Shown here: piece after piece, positions 7,470 through 17,629 of the stretch
Numbering within the stretch: position 1 is the first letter of the stretch
Layout: the number at the start of each line of letters is the position of its first letter
From: Haplomitrium mnioides
Taxonomy: Eukaryota; Marchantiophyta; Haplomitriopsida; Calobryales
Direction: 5' to 3'
Length of the DNA stretch: 31,753 bases
NCBI GenBank assembly: GCA_049999725.1
Contig: JBNGIS010016443.1
Coordinates: 1 to 31,753, forward strand
Made by a program: the position numbers and the translations under genes
The notes under the pieces: generated by a model
The model's database searches: none
Told to the model about the DNA's origin: nothing
Seen by the model: only the letters and a program-made list of their open reading frames with translations

Positions 7470-7829
7470 CTTGCCGTCTTCTTTAGCTGTCTGTAGATGC
7501 TTGGCAAAAATGTCCCTCTTGTTTATCTCTGAAAAGCTAAATCATTTGCAAAAGGCCTTGCATAGGGCAATGACATCATGTGATTGCACAAGCAGCCCGA
7601 TGTTGGCTCGCTGCCCCTCTCTTATCATTGTTATTTGGACAACAAGGTTGAGGTCAAATTTTTCACCTTCCCCAACAAAAAGGTAAAGTTGTTGACTAGG
7701 GTCTTTCAAAGATCTATAATTTACTAACCAATCATAGTCTAATTTTCCTAGCTTGAGAGCTTTGATAACATCCAAATACCTATAAGACTTTGGTTGAAGC
7801 GATCTGGAAACATTGACATGTGGTGCCAT
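7470..7829 (-). pseudogene. Methyltransferase gene copy B, exon 1 only
   Basis: From ATG at 7829 the minus strand reads MAPHVNVSRSLQPK, then YRYLDVIKALKLGKLDYDW, LYLFVGEGEKFDL and VVQITMIREGQRANIGLLV. A TAG follows KAFCK, then NKRDIFAKHLQ and KEDGK, ending at a GTAAG donor (7465-7469). It aligns with copy A exon 1 along its whole length. No ParB-like or methyltransferase exon follows: the intron with its 24-bp array runs straight to the TIR at 7155. The ATG here is the best guide to the start of the family protein. Confidence 0.65.
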
Positions 7830-8092
7830 TTTCCAAGAAGTAAAAATTGGTAGAATTTGAGGTGAAAAATCTTATGAACAAAAGTTCACAAAAATCGAAC
7901 AATTGAAAATAGNNNNNNNNNNNNNNNNNNNNNNNNNNNNNNNNNNNNNNNNNNNNNNNNNNNNNNNNNNNNNNNNNNNNNNNNNNNNNNNNNNNNNNNN
8001 NNNNNNNNNNNNATTTTAGGTAGGTTGTAAGAGGTTGACAATATTTGTTAAAATGGTTTCTTGAAATAGTTGAGTTTTAGTGAGCTTTATCA
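7830..8092. promoter_or_regulatory. Divergent intergenic region of unit 1 (contains 100-N gap)
   Basis: It lies between the ATG of copy B (minus) and the ATG of copy D1 (plus), so it should hold both promoters. The scaffold gap covers 7913-8012. I see no clear TATA box in the remaining bases. Confidence 0.35.
7913..8012. other. Scaffold gap of 100 N
   Basis: Exactly 100 undetermined bases in the divergent promoter region of unit 1; true size unknown. Confidence 0.98.
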
Positions 8093-8890
8093 ATGGCTAG
8101 AGTTCTTAAGAGCAAGAAGAGGTTAGAATTCCAAGATTCATCTTCACGAAAAAGTGCTACTTTTGACACGCATGTTGAGATTTGTTCAAACCGCAATTCT
8201 TTGGAGGTAAGCGATGGACTACCAAAAGTATCAAGTATGATGGCAAGTATATTAGGAAAAAAGATGGCTTATGTTGAATCAAATAGGTCCACTCGAGAAG
8301 ATCAAGAAGGTGAACCCTATGCATAAATAGGATCAAGGATGGAATCTTATGCGCGCATAGGGTCAAGGAGTGAATCCAATGTGCGCATAGGATTAAGGAG
8401 TGAACAACTTGTGTGCAAACAATCAAAGAGGGAACCTAGTGCTCATAGAGAATTGAAAAAAAAAAACTTCTGCAAGCACAAGATCTTTGTTGCTCATCAA
8501 GCAATCAAAGTTGAATCTTTCTTTTGACTACTCTAAAAGATCAATAGAAAGACGTTCAACTCAAAATTTTCAAACGGTTGTGGACCTTTCTTCGTCCTCA
8601 TCAAAAGGAGACCTCAATATTCATGATCAAAGTGTGCTTGTTCAAAATACAAAAAGCATACAATCGGTGGACGGTTTCAATTTTGGAGATGAATCAATAT
8701 CCTTGAAAATGCTACTCAAACAACCAATGATTTCAACTCAAGTTGGACCTCGCAAAGAGATTGGGAAATCTGAAACAAACCAAATTCTTTTGGAGGAGTC
8801 TTCAAACGACACTTTGGGAAATGATTCTAGCAAAGAGTCTTATATACAACCCTCCAGCTTCTACATACAAAGACTACCAATTAGAACTTA
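8093..8890 (+). pseudogene. Transposase-like gene, Ser-rich N-terminal part, copy D1
   Basis: The frame starts MARVLKSKKRLEFQDSSSRK and includes SSMMASILGKKMAYVES. It breaks at about 8323 through a one-base insertion in a 30-bp tandem repeat, resumes as GSRSESNVRIG, then shifts again to DLSSSSSKGDLNIHDQS, LLKQPMISTQVGPRKEIGKS and NDSSKESYIQP. The composition (Ser, Lys, Asn, Gln) suggests a disordered tail. Copy D2 (13380-14100, minus) is homologous over most of its length. In D2 this part is followed by the transposase-like block E1, which is the reason for the name. In D1 that block is missing and non-coding sequence follows. Confidence 0.45.
8300..8450 (+). repeat. 30-bp tandem repeat in copy D1
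   Basis: Five units start at about 8300, 8331, 8361, 8391 and 8421 with GATCAAGGAG-like heads and a TATGCGCGCATAG core. A period of 30 keeps the frame and gives a 10-residue repeat (RIGSRSES type). The first unit is 31 bp, which breaks the frame. Copy D2 has the same repeat at 13895-13990 on the other strand. Confidence 0.85.
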
Positions 8891-9656
8891 GTTTCTACAC
8901 AAGTCATAGACTCTTTTGTAGAACTCGAAACCTTTGTTTAGTAGAATCAAGTCAAAAACTTGGAGATGTTTCTTGTTTATACTCTTAATTCAATCTGCTT
9001 AGCCAATGTCTTTTTTATTCTGAACTATGACTCATTTGTGTATATGCTTCATTGAATTATAAAATATTTTTAAATGCTGAAACTTTTTTTAAGCCCACTT
9101 TAGCTTTGTCTGCATGGATTTTCAACTACAAATGAAAGCTTCTCTCTTGCTTGAACTTGAAAATAGAGCTTCTAAATCCAAGCAATGTTTTATTTTGTTG
9201 GTTTTTGTGTCTACGATTACAAACTCATTCCCTTAACTTCTAGTCTACTTGGGCTTTTTCCTCATGTTTTGTAATTTTTTTTCCAAAAACAAAGTTTCAA
9301 AAAGTACCATGTCTATGTCCGCCTAGAGTTTGTGCAATCAAACATATTTCAAAATAGTTTCTTTTGACGTGTATTTCAATTTTTGGGCTTCAAACTGTAA
9401 TCAAGAATAAATGCAATTGTCTTGTGAAAACTTATCATAATTTTTATACTTTTCATTAATTTTGAGTTTTCCAATATTTTCATAAAAACTAACAATATTG
9501 TTTAATTTTGCATAACAAAATTTACTCTCACTCTATCATGCTTGTTGAAATGGCAAAAAATGAACCTCAAAAAATCATGTACTTTTTGTTTTTAAAAAAA
9601 AATCTCATTTTTTTCTATTTTTGAGCTCAAAAATCAAAATTTTACTTTAAAAAAGG
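8891..9656. other. AT-rich 3' flank of the transposase-like arm, D1 type
   Basis: No gene is visible. Sequence from about 9160 to 9656 is homologous to 23790-24290: shared landmarks are GCAATG followed by a TTTTTG tract, GTACCATGTCTATG, GTTGTTGAAAT-like text, and TTCTTGTTTTGAATAGC before the TIR. This identifies both as the same 3' end of the transposase-like arm. Confidence 0.6.
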
Positions 9657-9701
9657 TTCTTGTTTTGAATAGCCTGTTCTTGGTTCAAAGTAGCAGTTGT
9701 T
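9657..9701 (-). repeat. Terminal inverted repeat, transposase-arm type (T2)
   Basis: Read inward on the minus strand from 9701: AACAACTGCTACTTTGAACC, then AAGAACAGGCTATTCAAAAC. The first 26 bases match the methyltransferase-arm TIR (T1/T4) with a handful of changes, and the rest matches T5 at 24285-24329. A common outer motif at two otherwise unrelated arms is what TIRs look like. Confidence 0.7.
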
Positions 9702-10079
9702 TTAGGGTAAGGAGAGGCATAGTCTTTGATGTATCAAGTACATGGCATGGTTTGAAAGTTGAAGATAACATAGACGTGAAAGGCAATCAGGTTGTGATAG
9801 AATAAGATGTGATAGGAAAACAAGTTGTAACAGAATAGAGTTAGAAAACACAAAGTTTGAGTGGTCTACAAAGTGGAAGTAATAGCAATAGCAACAATCC
9901 ATGACAAAAAAAGACTGCATTGCAATTTGGAGCAACGTGCTTGAACTAGTACAACATAGGAAAGTGTTGCAGATATGACAACATGGAGTTTTCATAATGA
10001 GTCCTATGGTAGTGAACCAAAGAGCAATGATGAAGAGGTAGAATTTCTTTCAATTACAACGCCATGTTCAAGACAGTTG

Positions 10080-11120
10080 GAATAGAAGTGAAAGAGTGAA
10101 ATACCTTATTGAAAAATTGGATATTAAAGGGTTGACTACATCTCATCATGCATATATAGTGCAAGTTATCATGGAGAAAAAGTGTGACACATTCAATGAT
10201 GTTGTAGGTGATGAAAGATGGGAGCCTATAATGGTAGAAGAGATGGATGCTCTTTAGAAAAACCAAACATAGGATTTGGTTGCATTACCAAAAGAGATGA
10301 AAGCCACTAGATGTAAGTGGGTTTACAAGCTAAAGAGCTATGAAGATCAAAGCATAAGCATATTCAAAGCAAGGTTGGTTGCCAAAGGGTATGCACAAAC
10401 CCAGATCATAAATTATGCATAAACATTTAGTTCGGTGGTATAAATGGCAACAGTTAGAGTAGTCATTACATTGGCTATAGAAAACAATGGTCTTTACATC
10501 AAATGGATGTAAAGAATGCATTTTTCATGAGGAACTAGAAGAAGAGGTTTATATGACACAACCACCAAAAATTGTTTATTTGGAGAATCAAAATCATATG
10601 TGCAAATTGAAGAAGACATTGTTTAGGTTAAAGCAAGCACCACGTGCATGGTTCAACAAGTTAGATGAATATCTTGTGACAATGGGGTTCAAGGTTTCTA
10701 TGCACACTACTCACTGTGCATCAAAAAAGAAAAGAAAAGTACCATGCTTATACCATTTATGTGAATGATCTCATTATGACTAGAGATAGTATGCATTAGA
10801 TAATAGAGGTAAAACTATTACTGCAATGGAGATGAAGGATCTTGGAGAGCTGAGATATTTTCTTAGCATTGAAGTGATTAAAGTAGAGAAGGGTATTTGA
10901 ATGATACAAAAAAATATGCATTGGACATGTTGTCCAAGTATAGGATGACAGGTTGCAAACCAGTTGTGACTCCTTTGGATCAAAATTCTAAGCTCAGTAA
11001 TCATGAAGGATAGTTAGTGGGAGATCCCACTTGTTACAGATAGATGGTAGGTAAATTGATTTATTTCACCATCATAAGACCAAACATGAGTTATGTTGTA
11101 GATCTAGTAAGTCAATTTAT
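10080..11120 (+). pseudogene. Copia reverse transcriptase
   Basis: Blocks in order: RWEPIMVEEMDAL, LPKEMKATRCKWVYKLK, ARLVAKGYAQT, MDVKNAFFHEELEEEVYM, LKQAPRAWFNKLDEYL, IYVNDLIMTRD and MEMKDLGELRYFLSIEVI. These are the standard copia RT motifs. Only MDVKNAF to EYLVTMG lies in one long frame (10487-10768). The catalytic Y-V-D-D is Y-V-N-D (about 10758-10769). Many stops replace Q, R or W codons. Confidence 0.92.
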
Positions 11121-11229
11121 CCAAAGTTCATGAAAGCCGCACCTTGATGTCATGCATTGTATTCTTCAATAAGTGAAGTAAACAATTTAGTATGGCCTTT
11201 TTTATGAGAGTGGTAAGAAGTTCCATATT

Positions 11230-11640
11230 TTTGGTTTATAGATGCAAATTGAGTAGGCAGTGCAGGTGATTAAAGATCAACAAGTGGATTTGTAATTTCA
11301 TTTGGTAGAGCTAGGATAGCGTAGAGCAACAAGAAGCAACCAACAATTGTGTTTTCAAGCAAAGAGGCTAAGTATAGAGATGCAACCATGGCTACATGCA
11401 AGGTGGTATGGTTGCTCAAACTCTTGCATGATTTGGGAGTTGGTGTGAACAAACAAGTGGAGGTTTACTTTGACAATATAAGCAGTATCCAGCTCGCTAA
11501 CAATCCAATATTCCATGCACACTCAAAGCACATTGAGGTGCGTCATCACTATATGATGGAGAGTTTTGGCAAGGATGGCTGATTTGAAATATGTCAACAT
11601 CAAGAACTAGGTGCAAAGAATCTATGAAAATTTAGAAATC
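11230..11640 (+). pseudogene. Copia RNase H
   Basis: It reads FIDAN, a stop, GSAGD, a stop, RSTSGFVISFG, then KKQPTIVFSSKEAKYRDATM, VVWLLKLLHDLGV, VEVYFDNISSIQLANNP and FHAHSKHIEVRHHYMME. The conserved SS-T-E-A-E-Y block has E to K (KEAKY), losing the second catalytic acid. The first and third Asp remain. 11349-11582 is a single open frame. Confidence 0.92.
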
Positions 11641-11677
11641 AAATTGGAGTACATGTGTTGAGCTCGAGGGAGAATAT

Positions 11678-11999
11678 TGAGATTTCAAGCTCTGTCACTC
11701 ATTCTACTGTTGGTATACTAGTGTGATCTGGTATTCTACTATTGATATACTAGGGTGATTTGGTATTCTGTTTATATGGTTGATCTAGTATTCTATTGTT
11801 GGTATATAGAGTGATGTAGTATTGATCTAGTATTCTATTGTTGGTATATAGAGTGATGTAGTATTCTACTATTGATATACTAGGGTGATTTGGTATTCTA
11901 TTTATATGGTCGATCTAGTATTCTATTGTTGGTATACAGAGTGATCTAGTATTCTAGTTGTATGGCTCATGTTATACCAACATATGTAGTATATATTTT

Positions 12000-12088
<89 letters not shown>

Positions 12089-12369
12089 CTTAGGTGCTTG
12101 GATTATGGTATATCCCTATGTATGTGTATTTGTGAGGTTGAGGAGGTAGTTTTGTATTGTGTGGCTGAAGAGGCAGTTTTTTATTGTATGGATGAGAATG
12201 TATTTTAGTTTATGTGGCTATAGAGGCTAGCCTTGTTAGTATAAAAATGAGTAAGGGGCACTCACCCAATACACTCTCGCTTGCTTGTTGTAGAGATACT
12301 TTTGTCATAAAGTATATGAGAAAAGGCTGACAGTATCAGTCTTTATAATAACTCTTTGATTTATTAACA
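11678..12369 (+). repeat. Copia 3' LTR with internal tandem repeats
   Basis: Starts TGAGATTTC after the polypurine tract and ends TTAACA. Its first 270 bp are tandem repeats of about 32 bp (ATTCTACTATTGATATACTA, GGGTGATTTGGT and variants, 11695-11955), including a perfect 40-bp-class duplication at 11781-11864. TATAAAAA at about 12240 is a candidate TATA box. The LTR is expanded by the AT microsatellite. Confidence 0.65.
12002..12087. repeat. (TA)n microsatellite
   Basis: About 43 uninterrupted TA dinucleotides inside the copia LTR. Perfect alternation makes it self-complementary and likely length-variable. Confidence 0.98.
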
Positions 12370-12399
12370 ATTAGCTCTTCAAATTTTGCTAAATAAATG

Positions 12400-14100
12400 A
12401 AGCTTTTTATAAAAAAAAATAAGAATAGCATGAAAATAGCATTTGATTTCAAAAGCTAAAGTAGTTGTTACCTTTGTCAGACTCGAAAACAGATTTCTCA
12501 CGCATTGATTTAATTTCTTTGCACGTTTTACAAAAAACAAATCTATTATATTTTGGAAATTTGACATTTGGAAAATGTGTTCTCCAATGTTTTGCAAAAC
12601 CAAAAAATCTAAGAATGCAATGAGGATCCTTCTCTTTCAAATAAGTTGCATAGTAGTCATAAACTTCTCATGTGGTAAAATTATCTGACAAATTATACAC
12701 TTTGTCAATTGGCATTCTCTTACAGTATCATTAAAAAAAACCATCCACTCTCTTACAAATACTCTTTTGGCAAATAATTCTCTATTTCCAAAAGTGCTTT
12801 TAGGATCTACATTCTTGAGATTATGAATCTTTTGGATTCTATCATTCCCTATGGATAACTTGAAGGCCCTTCTACATATAATGGTACTTGCAAGCAAAGT
12901 AAATCAATTGTCAAGGTTGGAATCTTTTCTTGGTATTTCCCACTACAGTGTAATATCGCAATTCTTTATGCTTTGCCAAAAGTACGCTTCTCTTTCAGCT
13001 TTAAAGAAATTTGTCTTGCACAATGAAAATCAATTATTTTGGCAACGTGAAGTTCTCCTCAATTTCAAAATTGATATTGAATCAAGTTTTTTCTTTATAA
13101 AGCTTTTGTCATGATGGACTTTTGGCAATGAATTGTCATGTGAGAAATTTACCCGTTTGGGTTTGGCCCAAATAAAGAACTCTTATATTTGGCCTGTCAA
13201 TTGGATCTGTATGCAAATCCTACCATTGGGAATAAAGCATTATCTTCAAGATCTTGTACATCATTGGAAATATTTTTCATTCTCGAGAAATATTTTTTTG
13301 ATCTCGATAAGCAAGTTTGAGTTGTAGGAGAACTAGACTAAGCTAAAATAGAATCTTCACCAAAATTTTAAACATAAGAAAATGTCTTTTCTAAAAAATT
13401 GGAGCCCTTGACAGTAACTCCAAAGAAATATTTAGTGATTGAGATTCTTTGCTTGAGTCATTGCCTAAATTGTCATTTCACAATTCTCTCAAACTATTTC
13501 TATTTCCAGAGGAGTTTGCATTCTTTGTTTGAAGTCCAGCTTGTGTAGAATTCACTCATTGGCTGATTGTTGCAAATGGTGATAGAGTATCACATTTAAA
13601 ATTGAAGTAGTCATCTGACTATGTGCTTTTAGTCTTTTGAACAAATATATTTAGGTCTTGGACTTTGTCTTCTTCATATGTTGATGACAAAGAAACCTGC
13701 ACAATGTTTTGATGATTGTGACTTGAATACAAGGTGGTTGACTCCAAGGTATTTTTCTTGTTCTTGAATCTCAAAGGAGGAGCTTCGGTTCAGTTGAAGC
13801 AAAGTTCTATTGAAGTGTCCAACCCGACATGCGCTTTGGTCTTGGTGTTTTGAAAATCTCAAGGAGTTAACTTTGATCATTCAACGACATGTTAGATCCC
13901 ATGCGTGTATAAGATTGAGTCTTGGATCTTATGCAAAAATAGGGCTCATTCCTTGATCCTATGGATGCATAAAGTTCACTCCTATGATCTTCATCTATTG
14001 ATGTATCATGTTCAACAAGTGGCATATTTTTTCCCAAAAATACTAGCCATCATACTTGATGCTCTTGGGTTGCCAACGCTTCCCTCCTTAGAATGAAAAT
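12400..14100 (-). pseudogene. Transposase-like gene, copy D2 + E1 (broken)
   Basis: On the minus strand from about 14100 downward: a Ser-rich region homologous to D1 (SSMMASIFGKK, then the 30-bp repeat at 13895-13990, then sequence matching 8690-8840). A block I call E1 follows. It reads LLASTIICRRAFKLSIGNDR, RELFAKRVFVREWMVFFNDT, ILPHEK, a shifted DYYATYLKEKDPHC, FFGFAKHWRTHFPNVKFPKY and FVFCKTCKEIKSM. The pattern C-R/K-x-A-F...R-I, then L-P...Y...Y, then W...F-P-x-x...F-x-x-C-x-x-C resembles the N-terminal half of a family of eukaryotic DDE transposases in which a Cys pair precedes the catalytic core. That is recall of a pattern, not a search. The catalytic half is missing: the copia LTR ends just beyond the C-x2-C. 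Confidence 0.45.
13895..13990 (-). repeat. 30-bp tandem repeat in copy D2
   Basis: Unit heads GATCC/GATCT fall at 13895, 13925, 13955 and 13986. On the minus strand they read GATCAAGGAATGAGCCCTAT, which matches the repeat at 8300-8450 in the same gene position. Confidence 0.8.
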
Positions 14101-14640
14101 TTAAAAGTATATCGAATTGTTGTCCAAAAAATAACACTTTTTTTAAAACATAAGTCTTGAAATTCCTCTTGACACTCTTGCTATTTAAAAATAAAAATCA
14201 AAAAGCAAGAATTTCAATGAACTATTCAAGTAGATAATCTTAATATATATTAGTATATAAAAAAATTTGGTTTTTTCTTGGAAAAAACTCACAAAACGAC
14301 CAAAATGTGCAAATTTCATGAAGAAAAAGGAAAACAAAATAGAAAGATGAAAACAATGAACATTTTTTATACTAAGTTTTCTTCCACCTTGCGAACCTAC
14401 GTGTCAAGAGCTCTGTGAATCATTTTTTGCAAGAAAATATTTTTTTGAGTTTTAGATATAAAAGTAGCAACAATAGAAAGTTTCTTTTTATTGTTGCAAG
14501 TGTAGTAACCAGATCAAATTTTTCTGTTGTAGTCATTTTTGTATTTTCTTGTCATTTGGCTAGTTCTTACCCTTCAATTTCTTACTAACTTTTATCTTTC
14601 ATTTTGAGAGTCACATTTTTGCAAATTTTAGTAGCAAGAA
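14101..14640. promoter_or_regulatory. Divergent intergenic region between D2 and copy C
   Basis: About 540 bp, very AT-rich, between the 5' end of the transposase-like gene (minus) and the 5' end of copy C (plus). It repeats the head-to-head arrangement of unit 1. TATATATTAGTATATAAAAA at about 14242-14261 and ATATAAAAG at about 14456 are candidate TATA boxes. No coding sequence is recognised. Confidence 0.35.
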
Positions 14641-16440
14641 AAATAGCATCTCAAGCTATTGCTCCAAAATGGGCACAACCAAAGACCTATTGAGGTTGGA
14701 GAGCTATTAATCAAGGAGATGTCTCATGAACTAGAGAGGCACAAAGTTTTGGTGATTATAGTGAAGTCTTTTTGTTCAGAGGTCCAAGCTTTGAGAGAGG
14801 AAAAAAAATGGAATATCCTATCCACACATAGTAGTCTAAAATGTCCTCTTTTCATTCAAGCTTTTAGAAACTTTTGGTATGTTTCCTATTCTATTTAAGA
14901 TTTATTTTTTGTTATTAGTAATTTTAATTTGTTTTATTAAAATTTTCAACCTTGACTTTGTGAAGTACTTACTAGCAAAGACTCATAAGAGCCTATGCTC
15001 GCATGGACTCCACATAGTTCCTAAACATTTGGACTACTAGGAGCCCATATTTGGCAAGGCTTTCTGAATTATCTGCCTCATAGACTCTTGGTAGTCTCTA
15101 CGCGCTTTCTGCCCTTGGCAGCTACTGCTTTTACGATGGCGACAAAACTTTTAAATGTCAGCTAGCAAAAAAGCTGACAACAGTTGCCAAGGGCAAAAAA
15201 AAGACTAGGATTATGGAAGAAGCCATATATAACCAAGACCATGCTCCAACCTTGGCCTCATATCCTCCATTTTTTCGCTCTATTGCAAGAAAGCAAAGGA
15301 GTGGGAAGCTATGTAGTAGAATGAAACTGTTGGCATTAGTTCAAAAGGTGCTTCTTATGCAAATGAAGTAGATTTGCAAAATTATGTGGATGAACTCAAC
15401 ATAGTGCTTTATCAAGTCCACAAGGAGTCAAATCCATGGTAATTTAGAGGGTTTTCTTAACCCCACAATTTTACTTTAGCTATTCCTGACACTCCTTATG
15501 AATACAACCACAAGGAATGCAACCATGATGACTTGGAGCCCTTTTCAAATGATAACATTTTTGATATATTTTCATCATTTGCAACTTATACTAACTCAGA
15601 TTTCTGGTCTCTTGCAATAATCCAACTTTTTGTAACAATTTGGCATCTTCAAAGATATGCTTCTAGAAATCAGCTACAAGATTAATTATAACATCTGGTG
15701 AGTTATTCTAGAAGTTTGCCTTTTATAATTCTTTGTTATGTTTGTTTTCTTCTAATTGTTTTATAGTAGTGCTATGTCTTATATATTTTATGATATTGCA
15801 ATATGGACCAAACAAACATTCATCATTTTGGTGGTTCTAGAATGCCCATACCCATAAATCTTGGACAATAGGCTAATGGACAAAGAAGAGAAAGTAGAAT
15901 ATGAAGACTTTTAATATCCAAACTAATTATGCAATTGGTCAACCCCACCAGATCATGCGTAGTGTTTCAAGTGGTAGTTTTAGCAAAACTAAAACATCTC
16001 ATAGATGATGCTCATATAAATATTTACCACAAGCCATATGCTCTTAAATTTTTTTTATTTGATCATTTTTCTTTTAAGCAAGATTGGATATTTGATCTTT
16101 GCTTTGGGTCCAATATAGGTTTAGTGTGTGCCTTGATTTTGATGAGAAATTGTATTTTTGGTGAATGTGATTGACTATAGTTGATTTATATTCCACAATG
16201 TGTTTTTTATGATGGCTTCTCTGCCATAAAATGTCATAAATTTGCAAATTGTATATGCTTACCACAAAAAAATGTTCATCTTGATACAACATGTGCATCA
16301 AGAGACTCTATAACTATTTTTTGGACTAGATAACCATGTCATGACTCATCGGCAATTGTAGATTCTAAAGCTTCTCAGTCTTTACTTATAGAAGATAGTA
16401 TCCATCTTGAAGAGGACAAGATTGACGTACATTTTTTGTT
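14641..16440 (+). pseudogene. Methyltransferase gene copy C (broken, ParB-like part deleted)
   Basis: It starts with IASQAIAPKWAQPKTY, matching the beginning of copy A exon 1. It then jumps directly to EVGELLIKEMSHELERHK, which matches copy A after the ParB-like domain. The unnamed domain, linker and ParB-like domain have been removed by one deletion at about 14683. Next come an exon end before GTATGT (14877), an intron with a decayed 24-bp array, GDKTFKCQLAKKLTTVAKG (from 15132), CKKAKEWEA, NYVDELNIVLYQVHKES and IPDTPYEYNHKECNHDD (motif IV site 15488-15502). Then EPFSNDNIFDI, a GTGAGT donor (15698), LAKLKHLIDDAHINIYHKP, WIFDLCFGSNIGLV (motif I site) and NCIFGECD. The first and third introns have lost their acceptor AG. 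Several stops are present. Confidence 0.65.
14877..15135 (+). other. Copy C intron with decayed 24-bp array
   Basis: GTATGT donor at 14877. The segment 14970-15110 keeps remnants of the 24-bp repeat (GACTCATAAGAGCC, CATGGACTCC, GACTACTAGGAGCCCATA, GACTCTTGGTAGTC). The acceptor before GDKTF is TG instead of AG. It corresponds to intron 2 of copy A with array A2. Confidence 0.6.
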
Positions 16441-16443
16441 CTT

Positions 16444-16449
16444 AATAAA
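16444..16449 (+). promoter_or_regulatory. Polyadenylation signal AATAAA, copy C
   Basis: AATAAA just after the acidic C-terminal tail region (IEDSIHLEEDK), the same place as 4344-4349 in copy A. Confidence 0.45.
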
Positions 16450-17589
16450 GTATTTGGTTGTTGAAGATTGTTGAAGTCCATGCTAGCATAAACATTTGTG
16501 CTTAAGTGAATAAGCTTTTGATAAACCAATAGATAATGTGTAAGATGTTTGCATTGAAGTCCATGTTGGCATAGATATCTGTGTTGGAATGAATGAGTTT
16601 TCAAATAAAAACAGTGTGTAAGATCTTTGCGCTCAAGTCCAAGTAAGCATGAGCGATGTGAATTTTTTTTTTATCTTAATGGTACTTTAATGAATGTATA
16701 AGCAACAAAGTCCATGAAAGCAAAAGAATCATTAAATTTTATATCTTATGAGTATTCTCATTAAATGTAAAAACAACAAGGCTCATGCTTGCCTACTCAT
16801 TCTTGTTTTTTTTTTCTTTTAAAATTATATACATGATAATTTTTAATGTCAAATTTTGTTCATGATTTAGCATCATTGTTTGATTTTTATGTGTCGAGTA
16901 CGTATTTTTAGCCTATAAGAGATGGAGTATATATGCGTATAGTCAAACTTGCTTCACTTTTATCTTAAAATAATATACATGAAAATTATGAATTATGAAG
17001 CTTTTGTTCGCACAAGTTACTTGTTTGACTTTGATTTGTAGAGTACATATGTGCAAGTTATGAGAGAAGAAGTGCATGCATGCATAGGAGTCCCTCTTTG
17101 ATTTTGATATAAAGAGATCATATTTTGAAGATATGCGTACCAAAGTTCATGTGTGCATAGCCGTTTTTTTGCTTACATCCCTTCAATAAATTGTTGTAAG
17201 TTCAAAACATATGTTTAGAGATTGTAAATAATAAAGTTCATACATGCCTAAACATCATTTTTCCGTTGAATGCATTTTAAATAACATTTTTGTATTTTGA
17301 TCAATTGTTTCATTTAAAAATATTGTTATAAAACTTGAAAACATTCACAACAATGTTTTAATTCATTTTGTGTGTATTATATACAATGATATTTATCTTC
17401 TTTAAATAAAAATTCAAAAAAAACTCTTTGTAAAATATATGACATAAATTGTTTTTTATTACAATAAGTACATGAAATACGAAAATTGTAAGTAAAAACA
17501 AAATTGAAAATAAATATAATAGATGTAAAAAATCATAATATTTGGTGCATAAATTTGAAAATCAAAATTTTTAAACGCCAAATAAAGCA
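16450..17589. other. AT-rich 3' flank of copy C with decayed repeats
   Basis: No gene is recognised. Three diverged copies of an approximately 80-bp repeat (GAAGTCCATGCTAGCATA-like heads at about 16471, 16557 and 16635) probably derive from the minisatellite arrays at this place in other units. Weaker pieces (GTTCATGTGTGCATAG, GCATGCATGCATAGGAGTC) occur at 17070-17160. The last 250 bp is AT-rich subterminal sequence. Confidence 0.4.
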
Positions 17590-17629
17590 TGAACTTAGTA
17601 ACGATTCCTAGTTCAAAATAGGAGTTGTT
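17590..17629 (-). repeat. Terminal inverted repeat, copy C arm (T3)
   Basis: Read inward on the minus strand from 17629: AACAACTCCTATTTTGAACT, then AGGAATCGTTACTAAGTTCA. It aligns base for base with T1 and T4 apart from about eight changes. Confidence 0.7.

Larger units (their letters stand above)
7155..9701. mobile_element. TIR-bounded unit 1 with divergent methyltransferase and transposase-like remnants
   Basis: The left end (7155) starts AACAACCGCT reading inward. The right end (9701) reads AACAACTGCTACTTTGAACC inward on the minus strand. Inside, copy B of the methyltransferase gene points left and copy D1 of the transposase-like gene points right, sharing a start-to-start gap of about 260 bp that includes an assembly gap. 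Both genes are partial, so this is an internally deleted, non-autonomous derivative. I see no clear target-site duplication: CAAT on the left and TTAG on the right. Confidence 0.55.
9702..12369 (+). mobile_element. Ty1/copia retrotransposon fragment, plus strand
   Basis: It begins abruptly at the TIR T2 edge and contains degraded integrase-to-RT linker sequence, reverse transcriptase, RNase H and a 3' LTR. The 5' LTR, gag, protease and integrase core are absent. Stops and frameshifts are common. A polypurine tract (GAGGGAGAA, about 11667) precedes the LTR. No intact frame exceeds 93 codons in the coding part. Confidence 0.9.

Noticed and set aside
11958-12149. Frame with an Ile-Tyr run
   Set aside because: Translation of the (TA)n microsatellite.
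12366-12391. AACAATTAGCTCTTC as the left TIR of the E1/D2-copy C unit
   Set aside because: Only the first five bases match well and the retroelement LTR ends inside it; the true left end is probably lost.
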